A stretch of 64,000 nt of DNA. Source: Fen-1273 sp963837815. Lineage in GTDB: Bacteria; Bacteroidota; Ignavibacteria; UBA10030; UBA6906. Each line of letters starts with the position of its first letter. Position 1 is the stretch's first letter. The notes below the pieces were generated by a model. That model made no database searches. It had not been told where the DNA came from and saw only the letters and a list, made by a program, of their open reading frames with translations. The translations under genes and the position numbers were made by a program. This document shows, one piece after another, positions 7,562 to 17,084 of this stretch. The DNA lies in the NCBI GenBank assembly GCA_963837815.1, contig CAWIOS010000012.1:744001-808000 (forward strand). Reading direction: 5' to 3'.

Positions 7562-9823
7562 TCAGGCTCCCCCGGCGAGGACTTCCCGGATCGTCCGTAT
7601 GAACAGCTCGGGGGGGACCGGCTTTTGAATCGCCCGGAGATCCTCTTCCGCAAGAAGCTCGGTAATGACGCGGTCCGACATATAGCCGGTGCAGAAAAAG
7701 GCCTTGATCCCGGGATTGATCTTCTTCAACTCGAGATAGAGCTGACCGCCGTCCATCCCCGGCATGACGAGATCGAGGACGACGATGTCGATCTCGTCGC
7801 GATAGGCCGCGTACAGCTCGAGGGCCTCGCGGCCTCCCGGCGCAACGTGGACCCTGTACCCCTGCTCTTCGAGGAGCTCTTTTCCCAGCTCGAGCATCAC
7901 GGTCTCATCATCGACAATGAGCACCCCCTCGGGCCTTTTCTTCGCACCGTGCCTCTCCCCGATCCTGTGATTCTCGCCTGGAACGGGAGGGAGGAATATC
8001 CTGAACGTGGACCCGGTCCCCTCCTCACTCTCCACGAGTATCGTCCCCCGGTGATTGCGGACCACGTTGTACGCAACGGAGAGGCCGAGCCCGGTTCCCT
8101 TTCCCCTTTCCTTCGTCGTGAAGAACGGCTCGAATATCCTGTCCCGGATCTCCTTCGGGATGCCGCACCCGGTATCGCTCACGCGCAGTTCAACGCTCCG
8201 CTCCCCGTGCGCCTGGAGCAGATGGGGGCTGACGGTGCCGCCGGCGTCGGCGGAGACCGCCTCGATCGTGAGTACCTGCTCCCCGGGCCGGGCCGCCCCC
8301 GTCATCGCGTCCCGCGCGTTGACGCAAAGGTTCAACAGAACCTGGTAGAGCTCATTCCTGTCGCCGACGACGTGCGGGAGATCCCTCCCCACGATCTTCC
8401 TGACCGTAATCGAGGGGGGAAAGGTGTCGGAGCAGAGGCCGGCCATTTCATCGACAAGCGCAGCCACGTCCACGGGGGAGGTTTCGCGCCGCGTCTTCCG
8501 CGCGAACGAGAGAAGCTGCGCCGACAGCTCTGCCCCCCGGACCGCCGACTTTTCGATCGTCTGGCAGTAGCGCTGTACCTTCGCCGCATCGGAGGCGTGT
8601 TTCTTGAGCTGCATCGTGAAACCGAGTATGTTGTTCAGGATGTTGTTGAAGTCGTGCGCGATGCTGCTCGCAAGAGTGCCGATCCCTTCCATCTTCTGGG
8701 CCTGGTTCAGCTGCTGTTCGAGCATCAGGCGGTCCGTAATGTCCCGCGTGATCGAGAGCATGTACCGCTCCCCTTCGAACTCGATCGGACGAGCCGAGAT
8801 GAGGCCGCTTCTGATCTCGCCGCTGCGGACGCGGAAACCGGCTTCGAAACTCTTCACGTCCCCCCGCAGGGAAAGCTCCCGGAGAAACTGGTCGCGCTGC
8901 GCCGGGTCAGCCCACAGGCCGAGCGAGAGTTCCCTCTTCCCGACGAGCTCGTCCCTTTCGTACCCGGTCTGCTCCGTAAACCCCTGGTTGACTTCGACGA
9001 ACGTGCCGTCAGAGACCCTGCTGATGGCGATGGCATCCGAGCTCGTCCTGAACGCCTTCGAGAATCTGTCCTCGGATTGCCGGAGGGCGCGCTCGGTCCG
9101 TTTCCGCTCCGTGATGTCCTGGAACACCTCGAGAACCGCGGGCTGCCCGTTGTACGTCATACGCGTGTGCGTTATGTGAAACGTCCTTCCGCCGGCAATC
9201 CCCGGCACTTCTATCCCCAACGGGCTCCAGAGCGCCTCGTTCACCTTCAGGGGACAATCGCCGCACTGTGTCCTGTCCTCCCTGTAGATCTCCCAGCACC
9301 GGTGTGCGGCGCCGTTCGCGCTGAACTCCCGCCTGAGGTTGTCGGACATGAAGAGTATGCGCCCCGCGTCGTCCACGATATCCATGCCGAACGGGATCGT
9401 CTGCACGAGAAGCCGGTTGAATGCGTTGCTCTCCCGGAGCTGCTGCTCCATCCTGTGCTTGTAGAGCGCCATCTCGATCGTGATGTGGAGCTCCCGCTCC
9501 TCGAACGGCTTGAGGAGGTAACCGAACGGCTCCGTCACCTTTGCGCGCTGGAGGTTCTTGTCGTCCACAAACGCGGTCAGGTACACGACGGGAACGTTCA
9601 TCTCCTCCCGGATCGCGCTCGCAGCCTGGATCCCGTCCATCGGCCCGCGGAGCATGATATCCATGAGCACAAGATCGGGCCTGAGTTCCCGCGCGCGCGC
9701 CACCGCATCCTCGCCCGTCGCGACCGGCGGCGAGACCGCATAGCCGAAATGCTCCAGCCGCGCACAGATGTCACGGGCGACGATGTTTTCATCCTCGACG
9801 ACGAGTATTCTTGCTGACGGCAT
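7562..9823 (-). CDS. Hybrid histidine kinase REC-PAS-PAS-HisKA-HATPase-REC
   Basis: A 753-residue soluble kinase. The N-terminal receiver (about 1-120) has VVEDE and Asp in LVLMDIMLRGPMDG. A first PAS-like domain contains the Cys pair of CWEIYREDRTQCGDCPLKV, and a second PAS carries VNQGFTEQTGYERDELVG. The His is in SSIAHDFNNILNNILG. The ATPase has GCGIP and GKGTGLGLSV. A second receiver ends the chain (LIVDDE, Asp in IVVLDLVMPGMDG). ATG 9823 is chosen because AAGGA lies 9 nt upstream and the receiver begins there; upstream in-frame sequence looks non-coding. The two receivers make it both a recipient and a possible phosphate sink. It follows the frameshifted kinase by 43 nt. Confidence 0.9.
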   Translation of the reverse strand: MPSARILVVEDENIVARDICARLEHFGYAVSPPVATGEDAVARARELRPDLVLMDIMLRGPMDGIQAASAIREEMNVPVVYLTAFVDDKNLQRAKVTEPFGYLLKPFEERELHITIEMALYKHRMEQQLRESNAFNRLLVQTIPFGMDIVDDAGRILFMSDNLRREFSANGAAHRCWEIYREDRTQCGDCPLKVNEALWSPLGIEVPGIAGGRTFHITHTRMTYNGQPAVLEVFQDITERKRTERALRQSEDRFSKAFRTSSDAIAISRVSDGTFVEVNQGFTEQTGYERDELVGKRELSLGLWADPAQRDQFLRELSLRGDVKSFEAGFRVRSGEIRSGLISARPIEFEGERYMLSITRDITDRLMLEQQLNQAQKMEGIGTLASSIAHDFNNILNNILGFTMQLKKHASDAAKVQRYCQTIEKSAVRGAELSAQLLSFARKTRRETSPVDVAALVDEMAGLCSDTFPPSITVRKIVGRDLPHVVGDRNELYQVLLNLCVNARDAMTGAARPGEQVLTIEAVSADAGGTVSPHLLQAHGERSVELRVSDTGCGIPKEIRDRIFEPFFTTKERGKGTGLGLSVAYNVVRNHRGTILVESEEGTGSTFRIFLPPVPGENHRIGERHGAKKRPEGVLIVDDETVMLELGKELLEEQGYRVHVAPGGREALELYAAYRDEIDIVVLDLVMPGMDGGQLYLELKKINPGIKAFFCTGYMSDRVITELLAEEDLRAIQKPVPPELFIRTIREVLAGGA

Positions 9824-9866
9824 GACAGGCAGTCCTTTCGAATACGTGAGCATGGACGCGCCCCGT

Positions 9867-12208
9867 TCAGACGGGGCGTCGTCTCTCCTCCGGCGGGGCG
9901 AACGCGATCCGAAACTCGGTGCCGTTTGAGCGGTCGATCTCGAGAACGCCCCCGATCTGCGCAACGAGCGTGTTCACGAGCTGCAGTCCCAGGGATTCGG
10001 GACGGGCCATGTCCACACCACGCGGGAACCCGATCCCGTCGTCCTTCACCGTGAGCCGCATCATCCCCCCCTGCGCCCTGAGCCCGAGAGTGACCTTTCC
10101 CCCGCGCCCCGCGGGGAACGCGTGCTTGAGGGCGTTCGAGAGAAGCTCGTTGATTATCAGCCCGCAGGGGACGGCAGCGTCGATGCCGAGCGAGACATCG
10201 CCGAAATCGACCTCCAGGCTCACGTTCCCCTCGCCGGCCCTGTATGAACGGAACAGCGTCGTGGCCAGACTCCGGGCGTACTGCGGAAAATCAACGAGGG
10301 AGACGTTCCCCGACTGGTACAGCTTTTCGTGGATAAGGGCCATCGACCGGATGCGGTTCTGGCTCTCCCGGAACATCTCCACGTCGTTCTGGTCCCTGAC
10401 GTACCCCGACTGGAGATTGAGGAGGCTCGAAACGACCTGGAGATTGTTCTTCACACGGTGATGGATCTCCTTCAGCAGGACCTCCTTCTCGTCGAGCGAC
10501 GAGCGGAGCTGGTCGCGAGCGCGCTTCTGCTGCAGTATCTGCCACACGCTGTTCCAGAAGAGCGTGAGCTGATGGACGTCGGATTCGGTGTAACCGGATT
10601 CCTTGTTCGCCACGCCGGCCAGCGCCACCACCGTCCCCCCCTCCATGACCGGGACGTGGAGGGAACGCGTCACGCGGTCCATGACGACCGGCCACGCATC
10701 CGGCCCGCACGCGGGCGCATCGGCCAGGCTCGGCGCGCGCCTGCGGAGGGGGTCAGCCCACACACCGGTCGGGGGGATCCGCACCTGGCCGCGGTCTTCC
10801 GGAACGGGGGAGCCCGAAGCGGAGGCCGGGGGGAGCAGGAGAAGGGACGCCGTGCGGCGGTCCTCGTCGAGCGCGGCGAAGTACCCGGCGGAACTCCCGG
10901 TCAGACGCGTCCCTTCGGCGAGCGCGAATCCGCACATCTCGTTTACCGACGCATCGAGCATCTGCGAGAGCCGCAGGTTCGCCTTCAGGCGGTCTTCCTC
11001 GCGGCTGAGGGTCTGCTCCGCAAGCCTCCGCTCGGTGATATCGTGCGAGACAACGACAACATGCGTGACATACCAGCCCCCCTCCTGCTGCCAGTAGGGG
11101 GAGTACGTCACGTCATAGATTTTGACCCGGTCGCTCGGGAAACGGAACGACGCCTCGTAGTTGACGCTGCGCCCGAGCAGGCATTCATCGACCGCCGGCT
11201 TCAAAGTCGAGCGGAAGATCTCCGCACCCCAGACCTCGCTCATCGTCCGTCCGATCAACTCACCGCGCTTCTTCCCCTGCGCGAGGCAGTAGGCGTTGTT
11301 GGCCGCGACATACCTGTAGTCCCGGTCCACAAGCGTCATGAGGCTCCCCGTCGTGTTCGCAATAAACTCGTACTTCCTGAGGGCATCCTCGGCACGCTTC
11401 CGGTCCGTGATGTCCCGGACGACGGCCTGCGTCAGCCGCTCACCACCGATCTCCGCCCCCGTCAGGCAGATCTCCACGTCGAAGGCGACGCCGTCAGGGC
11501 GCACATGCTTCCACTCGAACATCTGACGCTCTCCCCCGAGCACCGCGTCAAGCTGGACGCGCCATTTCTCGTACGACGCATCCCCGTCGGGCTGGCGCGG
11601 GGGGAAAAATCGCACGCCGACTTCCCCAGGAGTTCGCCGCGCGGCACGCCGAACATCGCCGTTGCCCTCTCGTTCGCCTCGATGAACACCGGGCCCCGCA
11701 TCAGGAGGATCGCGTCCGACCCGTTCTCAAACAGAGTCCTGCGCCGCTCCTCCGACTGCCGGAGCTGATCTTCGACGTTCCGCCTGCCGGTGATGTCGCG
11801 CACCACGAGAAGCACCTCCCCCCGGGCGCCGACCCCGCGCACCGCAACGTCCACGAACCGGCCGGGAGCGTTCCCCGAAGCAGCCAGTCGCGATTCAAAC
11901 CTGGCCCCCGGGGCAGGGCTGGAGACAGCTTCCCGGACCGAGGCCCGGACCTGTTCGTCCCCCCCGAACAGCGCGGCGACGTCGGAGATCGCCAGGACCG
12001 TTTCCCGGGCGGAACCCGCGAGCCTGCAGAGGCCTTCGCTCACGTACACCGGGCGAGCCTCCCTGCAGACGACGAAGCCTTCATCCAGGTCGTCCTGGGA
12101 GGCGAGAAGAGATTCCCACAGGGACGCCGTGAAGCCGGTGCGTGCGCGCCCCGGGGAGCCCGGAGGACGGCGCCGCACAGAAGCGGTCGGAACGGCCGTT
12201 TTTTTCAC
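9867..12208 (-). pseudogene. PAS-PAS-PAS-GAF-HisKA_2 histidine kinase, interrupted by a frameshift
   Basis: One kinase gene is read in two frames. From the GTG at 12208 (GGGAG 9 nt upstream) the first frame encodes a PAS-like region and then a second PAS up to GELLGKSACDFSP. The rest of that PAS continues in another frame as PPRQPDGDASYEKW, then another PAS, a GAF domain, and a HisKA_2 kinase with KEVLLKEIHHRVKNNLQVV and ATPase boxes NELLSNALKHAF and DDGIGFP. The join lies in a run of six C (minus strand; 11599-11604) after five T. One extra C would restore a 780-residue protein with the normal DFSPPRQPDG PAS motif. It may be a true mutation, phase variation or a sequencing error. HisKA_2 kinases usually signal to stand-alone regulators. 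Confidence 0.8.
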
Positions 12209-12254
12209 GTCACGGTGCTCCCTTCCGGCGTCCGGGATGCAGGAGAGATCATCG

Positions 12255-13676
12255 TCATACTCTGGCCGCAGTGTAGCTGCGCTGCTCTGGATGAATGCCG
12301 AGTTGCTCCATCCGGTAGCGGAGTTTGGACCGGGTCAGCCCCAGAACCTTCGCCGCCCGCACCTGGTTGCCGCCGACGAGATCGAGCGTCTTCAGAATGA
12401 GCTCGCGGATGACGTCGTTGATTGCGACGCCCGTCTGGCGGATCTCAAGATAAAATCCTTTCCCGTTGTCCCCTGCCAGCGGGACCGGATGCCCGTCCTG
12501 CCGGTTCAGGAACGCAAAGTGCTCGGGGAGGAGCAACGGGACGCTGCTGAGGAGGACCACCCGCTCAATGGCGTTCCTGAGCTCGCGGACGTTCCCCCTC
12601 CAGGGGAGACCGACGAGGAACTCCATCCCTTCGGGAGAGAGAGAGGGCACCTCCTTGTTCTGTCTTTTCGCGAACTCCGCAAGGAAGGCGGAGACCAGGT
12701 CGGGGATGTCTTCCTTCCGATCCCGCAGCGGGGGGATGCGGACCGTGGCGACGTTCAGCCGGTAGAAGAGGTCCTCGCGGAAACGTCCCTCTTCCGCTTC
12801 GCGCGCAAGCTCCCGGTTGGAGGCTGCGATCACGCGGACATCGACACTGATTTCCTTCGTCCCGCCCAGCCGGTAGAACCGCTTTTCCTCCAGAACGCGG
12901 AGGAGCTTCACCTGCATGTCAAGGGACAGCTCGCGGATCTCGTCCAGAAGGATTGTACCGCCGTCGGCGAGCTCGAATTTTCCCTGCTTCATCCTTTCCG
13001 TGGCCCCCGTAAACGCTCCCTTCTCGTAGCCGAAGAATTCGCTCTCCGCCAGCTCTTTCGGAATCGCCCCGCAGTTGACGGTGACCATCGGCCGTTCCGC
13101 CCGGGCGCTCCTCTTGTGGAGGAACCGCGCAACAAGCTCCTTCCCGGTGCCGCTTTCCCCTTCGATGAGAACAGTTGTGTTGTCCCCCACGGCGAATTTT
13201 TCGGCAGTCTCCATGACGTGCTGAATCCCCGCGCTCTTGCCGATGATCCCGGACTGGGACCGGGTCGTCTCCAGTTCCTCCTGCAGGAGCCGCACGCGCG
13301 TCTGCAGGGAGGCGAACTCGAGGTTCTTCTCGATGAGGACACTCAGGTGGTTGAGGTCAAACGGTTTTACGACAAAATCCGCGGCCCCCTCCTTCATCGC
13401 CTTGACGGCGAGCGCAACGTCCGAGTGGGCGGTCATGATGATGACGGGGGTTTCCCATCCCGCCGCGCGGAGACCCTGGAGCAGCTCGATGCCGTTCACC
13501 TCCCCCATGTAGATATCCATCAGCACAATGTCCGGTTTAGCGGCGGCGAACCGCTCGTCGAACTCCTTCCCCCTGTTGCACACCGCGACCTCATAGCCCT
13601 GCTCGCCCAGGATCTTCTTGAGCGTATTGCTGAGGATTGTCTCATCATCAACAACAAGTATGCGCGCTTTTGCCAT
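12255..13676 (-). CDS. NtrC-family sigma-54-dependent response regulator
   Basis: A 473-residue activator. Receiver residues 1-120: VVDDE, phospho-Asp in IVLMDIYMGEVNG, and Lys in VVKPFD. AAA+ domain about 140-380: Walker A GESGTGKE, the sigma-54 contact loop GAFTGA, Walker B GGTILLDE (followed by IREL rather than the usual IGEL), and the arginine finger region FREDLFYRLNV. The C-terminal helix-turn-helix is of Fis type (GGNQVRAAKVLGLTRSKLRYRM). ATG 13676 has GGAGG 7 nt upstream; longer in-frame sequence is read-through of the kinase gene. It begins 13 nt after the kinase gene 13690-15336, its probable partner. It is the only sigma-54 activator in the window, so it may drive the RpoN-type promoters found here. 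Confidence 0.92.
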   Translation of the reverse strand: MAKARILVVDDETILSNTLKKILGEQGYEVAVCNRGKEFDERFAAAKPDIVLMDIYMGEVNGIELLQGLRAAGWETPVIIMTAHSDVALAVKAMKEGAADFVVKPFDLNHLSVLIEKNLEFASLQTRVRLLQEELETTRSQSGIIGKSAGIQHVMETAEKFAVGDNTTVLIEGESGTGKELVARFLHKRSARAERPMVTVNCGAIPKELAESEFFGYEKGAFTGATERMKQGKFELADGGTILLDEIRELSLDMQVKLLRVLEEKRFYRLGGTKEISVDVRVIAASNRELAREAEEGRFREDLFYRLNVATVRIPPLRDRKEDIPDLVSAFLAEFAKRQNKEVPSLSPEGMEFLVGLPWRGNVRELRNAIERVVLLSSVPLLLPEHFAFLNRQDGHPVPLAGDNGKGFYLEIRQTGVAINDVIRELILKTLDLVGGNQVRAAKVLGLTRSKLRYRMEQLGIHPEQRSYTAARV

Positions 13677-13689
13677 GTTCGGTCCTCCC

Positions 13690-15336
13690 TCACCCCTGAA
13701 TGGGAAATACGAGCTTGACGATCGTGCCGCCGCCGACGGCCGGCTCGATGCGGATTTCCGCGTTGTGCCTGTCCATGATGAACTTCGAAAGCGCCAGTCC
13801 CAGCCCCGTCCCCCCCGCTTTCGTCGTCCGGAACGATTCGAAGATCTGTTTGACGTGATCAGGCGGGATCCCCGCACCGCGGTCGCGTATCTCGACGACG
13901 GCCTTCCTGACGGTGCCCTGGGCCCCATCCGTGCGCGGCTCGACGGCGATCCCCGTCGTCACCGTGAGTATGCTCCCCTCCGGGGAGGCGTCGATCGCAT
14001 TCTGCAGGACGTTGATCATGACCTGCTGGATCTGGCGCGCGTCCGCGGATATGGAGGGGATGTTCCTGTCGAGGCGCGCCTCGATCGTGATCCGCTTCTG
14101 CTGCAGGGCAATCTTGACGTACCGGAGGACCTGGTCGATGAGACCGTTGAGCTGGTTCAGCTCGAGAACGGGGGGAGCAACGCGCGCCAGGTTCAGCGTA
14201 TTGCCGATCACCGTCTCGATCCTGCGGGCACCTTCGAGCATGTCGTCGAGCGTCTGCCTGAGGTCCGCTTCCGCGCCGAACTTCCCGACAAGATACTGCA
14301 GGTTGAGGGTCACGGCGGCAAGCGGGTTCCGTATTTCGTGCGCGATGCCCGCCGCCAGGCGCCCCATCAGGGTCAGCTTCTCCGCCTGCAGGAGCTGCGC
14401 CTGCATCTTCTTCTTCTCGGTGACGTCCCGGACGAACAGCATCACGCGCGGATCCTGCGGACGGGTCACCGGGCCGACGACGACGTCAACCTGGATCGTT
14501 TCGCCCGATTTCGTCTGTATCGCCGACTCCCCCGACGCGTAGAGCTGGACGGAGGATTTCTGCACGCCCGGTTCCGCTCCGAAGGGGAGCACTGGCATCG
14601 CGAGAAGCTCCTCCTTCCTGTAGCCGAGGAGCGCAAGGGCCTGCCTGTTCGCGTCGAGGATGCGCCCGGACTCATGATCGGTGACAAAGATCGCGATGCT
14701 CGCGTGGTCGAAGAGCGCGCGGTAGCGCTCCTCCGAAGCCTGGATCTCGCGGTTCTTCCTGACAAGCGTGTCCGCGTACATCTCGAGCTCCGCCATCTTC
14801 TCTTCCAGCTTCCGGATGACAATCGCGCGGTGCTGCTCGAGAAACGCGTGCTCGTCGATCTGCTCCGCCGCGGCCACGGGCTGGACCGCCCTGAGGCCAT
14901 ACCGCTGCTGCACGAGCTCGTTGACGGCGTCGACAAGCGCCCCGAGTCCCGCATACTTGACGACGTACCTGTCGACACCGATGCTCCGCGCGAGCCGCTG
15001 GTCCGTCTCGTCGATGTAGTTCCCTGTGTAGATGATAAATGGGACCGCCGCGCACCCCGGGAGCGTCCTGACTTCCTTGCAGAGCTGGAACCCGTCCATC
15101 TTGGGCATCATGGCATCGGCCACGATAAGGTGGACCCTCTCGTGACGGAGCTTCGTCAGAGCCTCGACGCCGTTTCGGGCAAGGACCGATGTATAGTTGT
15201 TCTCCGCAAGGACATCCTGGAGAAGTTCGAGGTTCTCCTGGATGTCATCGACGAGAAGTATGTTCAGCCCCCCTGCGGGGATCTCCCCATCGTCCGGATC
15301 GGAAAGACCCGGGCGCGGATCGGCAGTTTGTGACAT
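13690..15336 (-). CDS. Histidine kinase REC-PAS-HisKA-HATPase (NtrB-like partner)
   Basis: A 548-residue soluble kinase. The receiver (about 25-145) has LLVDDIQENLELL, Asp in LIVADAMMPKMDG and Lys in YVVKYAG, without the usual following Pro. A coiled coil (KLEEKMAELEMYADTLVRK) leads to a PAS domain (RYRALFDHASIAIFVT). The phospho-His is in AAGIAHEIRNPLAAVTLN, close to the NtrB motif. The ATPase has NVLQNAIDA, DRGAGIP and GTGLGLALS. ATG 15336 is the only ATG before the receiver, with no clear ribosome-binding site. It is directly followed by the NtrC-type regulator, which suggests a cognate pair in which the N-terminal receiver adds a further input. Confidence 0.9.
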   Translation of the reverse strand: MSQTADPRPGLSDPDDGEIPAGGLNILLVDDIQENLELLQDVLAENNYTSVLARNGVEALTKLRHERVHLIVADAMMPKMDGFQLCKEVRTLPGCAAVPFIIYTGNYIDETDQRLARSIGVDRYVVKYAGLGALVDAVNELVQQRYGLRAVQPVAAAEQIDEHAFLEQHRAIVIRKLEEKMAELEMYADTLVRKNREIQASEERYRALFDHASIAIFVTDHESGRILDANRQALALLGYRKEELLAMPVLPFGAEPGVQKSSVQLYASGESAIQTKSGETIQVDVVVGPVTRPQDPRVMLFVRDVTEKKKMQAQLLQAEKLTLMGRLAAGIAHEIRNPLAAVTLNLQYLVGKFGAEADLRQTLDDMLEGARRIETVIGNTLNLARVAPPVLELNQLNGLIDQVLRYVKIALQQKRITIEARLDRNIPSISADARQIQQVMINVLQNAIDASPEGSILTVTTGIAVEPRTDGAQGTVRKAVVEIRDRGAGIPPDHVKQIFESFRTTKAGGTGLGLALSKFIMDRHNAEIRIEPAVGGGTIVKLVFPIQG

Positions 15337-15415
15337 TGAACGAATGTGGTCAGTGTGTGAAAGATCGCCACGTGAAGAAAGGTGAACCAATGTATAGATG
15401 TCGGCAGACGGGGAC

Positions 15416-15435
15416 AATACGCGCTTGCGCGTATT
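15416..15435. promoter_or_regulatory. 20-bp perfect palindrome upstream of the kinase/NtrC pair
   Basis: AATACGCGC-TT-GCGCGTATT is a perfect inverted repeat with 9-bp arms. It lies 80 bp before the ATG at 15336 and 70 bp past the stop of the NarL-type regulator. There is no T-run on either side, so an operator fits better than a terminator, but a terminator is possible. Confidence 0.5.
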
Positions 15436-15504
15436 TACAGATTTGATCGAAGATTGAGGATCGAGGACGCTAATTGGCCATCAAAACTGGCAAAATGACA
15501 GATA

Positions 15505-16164
15505 TTAGCGCGGGAGAATGACGATGCCGTTCTTTATCGCGTAAGTTACTAAACTTGCGGTGTCATGAAGGTTGAGCTTCTTCATTATGTTGTTTGTGTG
15601 CGTGTCGACGGTGCGAACACTTATGAACAGCCGGTCGGCGATGTGCTGATGGGTCTCCCCTTCGGCGACGAGTTGAAGGATCTCCCTCTCGCGCGATGTG
15701 AGTGCCTTCCCCCGGAGCGGATCCCTCTCTTCATCCGCGGCGTCCGCCCCGCCGAACCGCCCCGAGAGGGACGGGCTGAAGAACTGGTGTCCCGCGTTGA
15801 CCGTCCGTATCGCGGCATAGAGTTCTTCAGGAGAGGTGTTCTTGAGCACGTAGCCGTTGGCGCCGCTCCGGACGACCTGGCTCACGTACTCGTCGTTGTC
15901 GTGGGCGGAGAGTATGAGAACCTTCATCGCCGGCGCTTCCTTCTTCAACCGGGCCGTCGCTTCAAGCCCGTTGAGGACCGGCATGCTGAGGTCCATCAGC
16001 ACGACGTCGGGCCGGAGCCGGAGCGCAAGTTCCACAGCGCTGCTTCCGTCCTCGGCTTCGCCGATCACTTCTATCTCCTGATTGAGAGAGAGAAGTGACA
16101 CGAGTCCCCGGCGGAGGATCGTGTGATCGTCGGCGATCAAAACAGAGATCCTGTCGTTCATCAT
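15505..16164 (-). CDS. NarL/LuxR-family response regulator
   Basis: A 219-residue two-component regulator. The receiver has IADDH, Asp in VVLMDLSMPVLNG, and ILSAHDN and YVLKN at the switch positions. The LuxR-type helix-turn-helix is near the end: LTSREREILQLVAEGETHQ, then ISVRTVDTHTNNIMKKLNL. It binds DNA as a dimer and would be phosphorylated by one of the neighbouring kinases; the HisKA_2 kinase at 9867-12208 is a plausible partner type but that is inference. The start shows two adjacent ATGs with GGGAG abutting the first, so initiation at the second (16161) is as likely. Transcribed alone or leading the 15336-7562 block. Confidence 0.92.
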   Translation of the reverse strand: MMNDRISVLIADDHTILRRGLVSLLSLNQEIEVIGEAEDGSSAVELALRLRPDVVLMDLSMPVLNGLEATARLKKEAPAMKVLILSAHDNDEYVSQVVRSGANGYVLKNTSPEELYAAIRTVNAGHQFFSPSLSGRFGGADAADEERDPLRGKALTSREREILQLVAEGETHQHIADRLFISVRTVDTHTNNIMKKLNLHDTASLVTYAIKNGIVILPR

Positions 16165-16307
16165 CTCCCTGCTGTATGGCGGCGATTCACGAGGGTGAGG
16201 GCCAACGAAAGAGACTCAGAAAGCGGACGCCGCGCAGGTAATGTAGCAAAAATGCCCGTCGCGGTCAACAGAAGGGTGACAGGGGGGAGAAGCCGTAAAG
16301 CGTGCCT

Positions 16308-16568
16308 TCAGGCGGTTTTGAGAAGGTCATTCATCAGACCGTCAACAATCTTCTCCGTGGCCTCCGGCGTGTCATAGTAGCCGTCCTGAAGGCGCGTCCG
16401 GATTTCTTCGATCCGTTTTGACTGGTCGGCCTGGAAAAGCGATTTCGCCTCTCCCGAAACCTGGACTTTGTCCTTCGCGCCGGACGACGGCGCGGCCGCG
16501 GACGAGCTCTTCTTTCCCTTTACGGGCTCAACGGGAGCAAATTCCGATTCTATCCCTCGTATGGACAT
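16308..16568 (-). CDS. flgM: FlgM-like anti-sigma-28 factor
   Basis: An 86-residue protein with a disordered first half (GKKSSSAAAPSSGAKDK) and a C-terminal half matching FlgM: KVQVSGEAKSLFQ followed by KRIEEIRTRLQDGYYD and IVDGLMNDLL. FlgM holds sigma-28 (FliA) inactive until it is exported through the completed hook. It has a strong site (AGGAGG 6 nt before ATG) and starts 9 nt after the chaperone gene. Its place at the end of a late flagellar run, and a perfect sigma-28 promoter upstream of flagellin at 19886-19912, agree with the call. FliA itself is not in the window. Confidence 0.8.
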   Translation of the reverse strand: MSIRGIESEFAPVEPVKGKKSSSAAAPSSGAKDKVQVSGEAKSLFQADQSKRIEEIRTRLQDGYYDTPEATEKIVDGLMNDLLKTA

Positions 16569-16577
16569 TGGAGCCTC

Positions 16578-17024
16578 CTATACCACGTAACGTGAGATCC
16601 GTCTCCTTGCTTCTGCCGCTGCAATGTTGCGCACAACCCCGCCCCGCTTTTCCTTCAGCACCTGAATCAACAGATCGTTCTCCCGGGAAAACTCTTCAAG
16701 AACGGGCAGCAGGCGCATCCACACACTGACCGTCGGCCCGTCCATCGCCGCGGAGGGCCCGAGACCATCGAGCAGACCGGCCACACCCGACAGGAGCGCT
16801 TCCCGCTCTTTCATCTGCCCTGCGATCTCCCCGAACCTCCCCTCCCGGGCGTTCTCGCGCATCAGACGACTTAACGATACAGCGTTTTGAATGAACGACA
16901 GACCTTTCTCCAGGCGATCGCCTGACTTCTGAGAGAATGGCCCTTTCCCCGGTTCGCCGCGGGAGAGTCCGTCCCCGCTCCGGTCCCGCACCTGACCGCC
17001 GATCGCCTTTTCGTTTTGTGACAT
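16578..17024 (-). CDS. FlgN/FliT-type flagellar export chaperone
   Basis: A 148-residue, mainly helical protein. A polar N-terminal stretch (about 1-40) precedes long amphipathic helices: LSFIQNAVSLSRLMRENARE, GQMKEREALLSGVAGLL, and LEEFSRENDLLIQVLKEKR, which resembles the 'l..N..Ll...l' pattern of FlgN and FliT. These chaperones bring hook-associated proteins (FlgK/FlgL or FliD) to the export gate. Lying between FliD and FlgM it could be either: FliT usually follows FliD, FlgN usually neighbours FlgM. Start ATG 17024 with GGGGGAAA. A small GC hairpin (17066-17081) lies between FliD and this gene. Confidence 0.65.
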   Translation of the reverse strand: MSQNEKAIGGQVRDRSGDGLSRGEPGKGPFSQKSGDRLEKGLSFIQNAVSLSRLMRENAREGRFGEIAGQMKEREALLSGVAGLLDGLGPSAAMDGPTVSVWMRLLPVLEEFSRENDLLIQVLKEKRGGVVRNIAAAEARRRISRYVV

Positions 17025-17084
17025 TTTCCCCCGCCCGTCATTTCAGACACACGCCGCACCAGGCCGCCGGGCAACGCCGGCCTC

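Noticed and set aside
9824..9964. 47-residue N-terminal extension of the kinase at 7562
   Set aside because: Arg/Ser-rich, overlaps the end of the upstream kinase, and the receiver with a good ribosome-binding site starts at 9823.
16165..16307. Possible sigma-54 site (GGGCATTTTTGC) upstream of the NarL-type regulator
   Set aside because: The spacing between GG and GC is too short for sigma-54.
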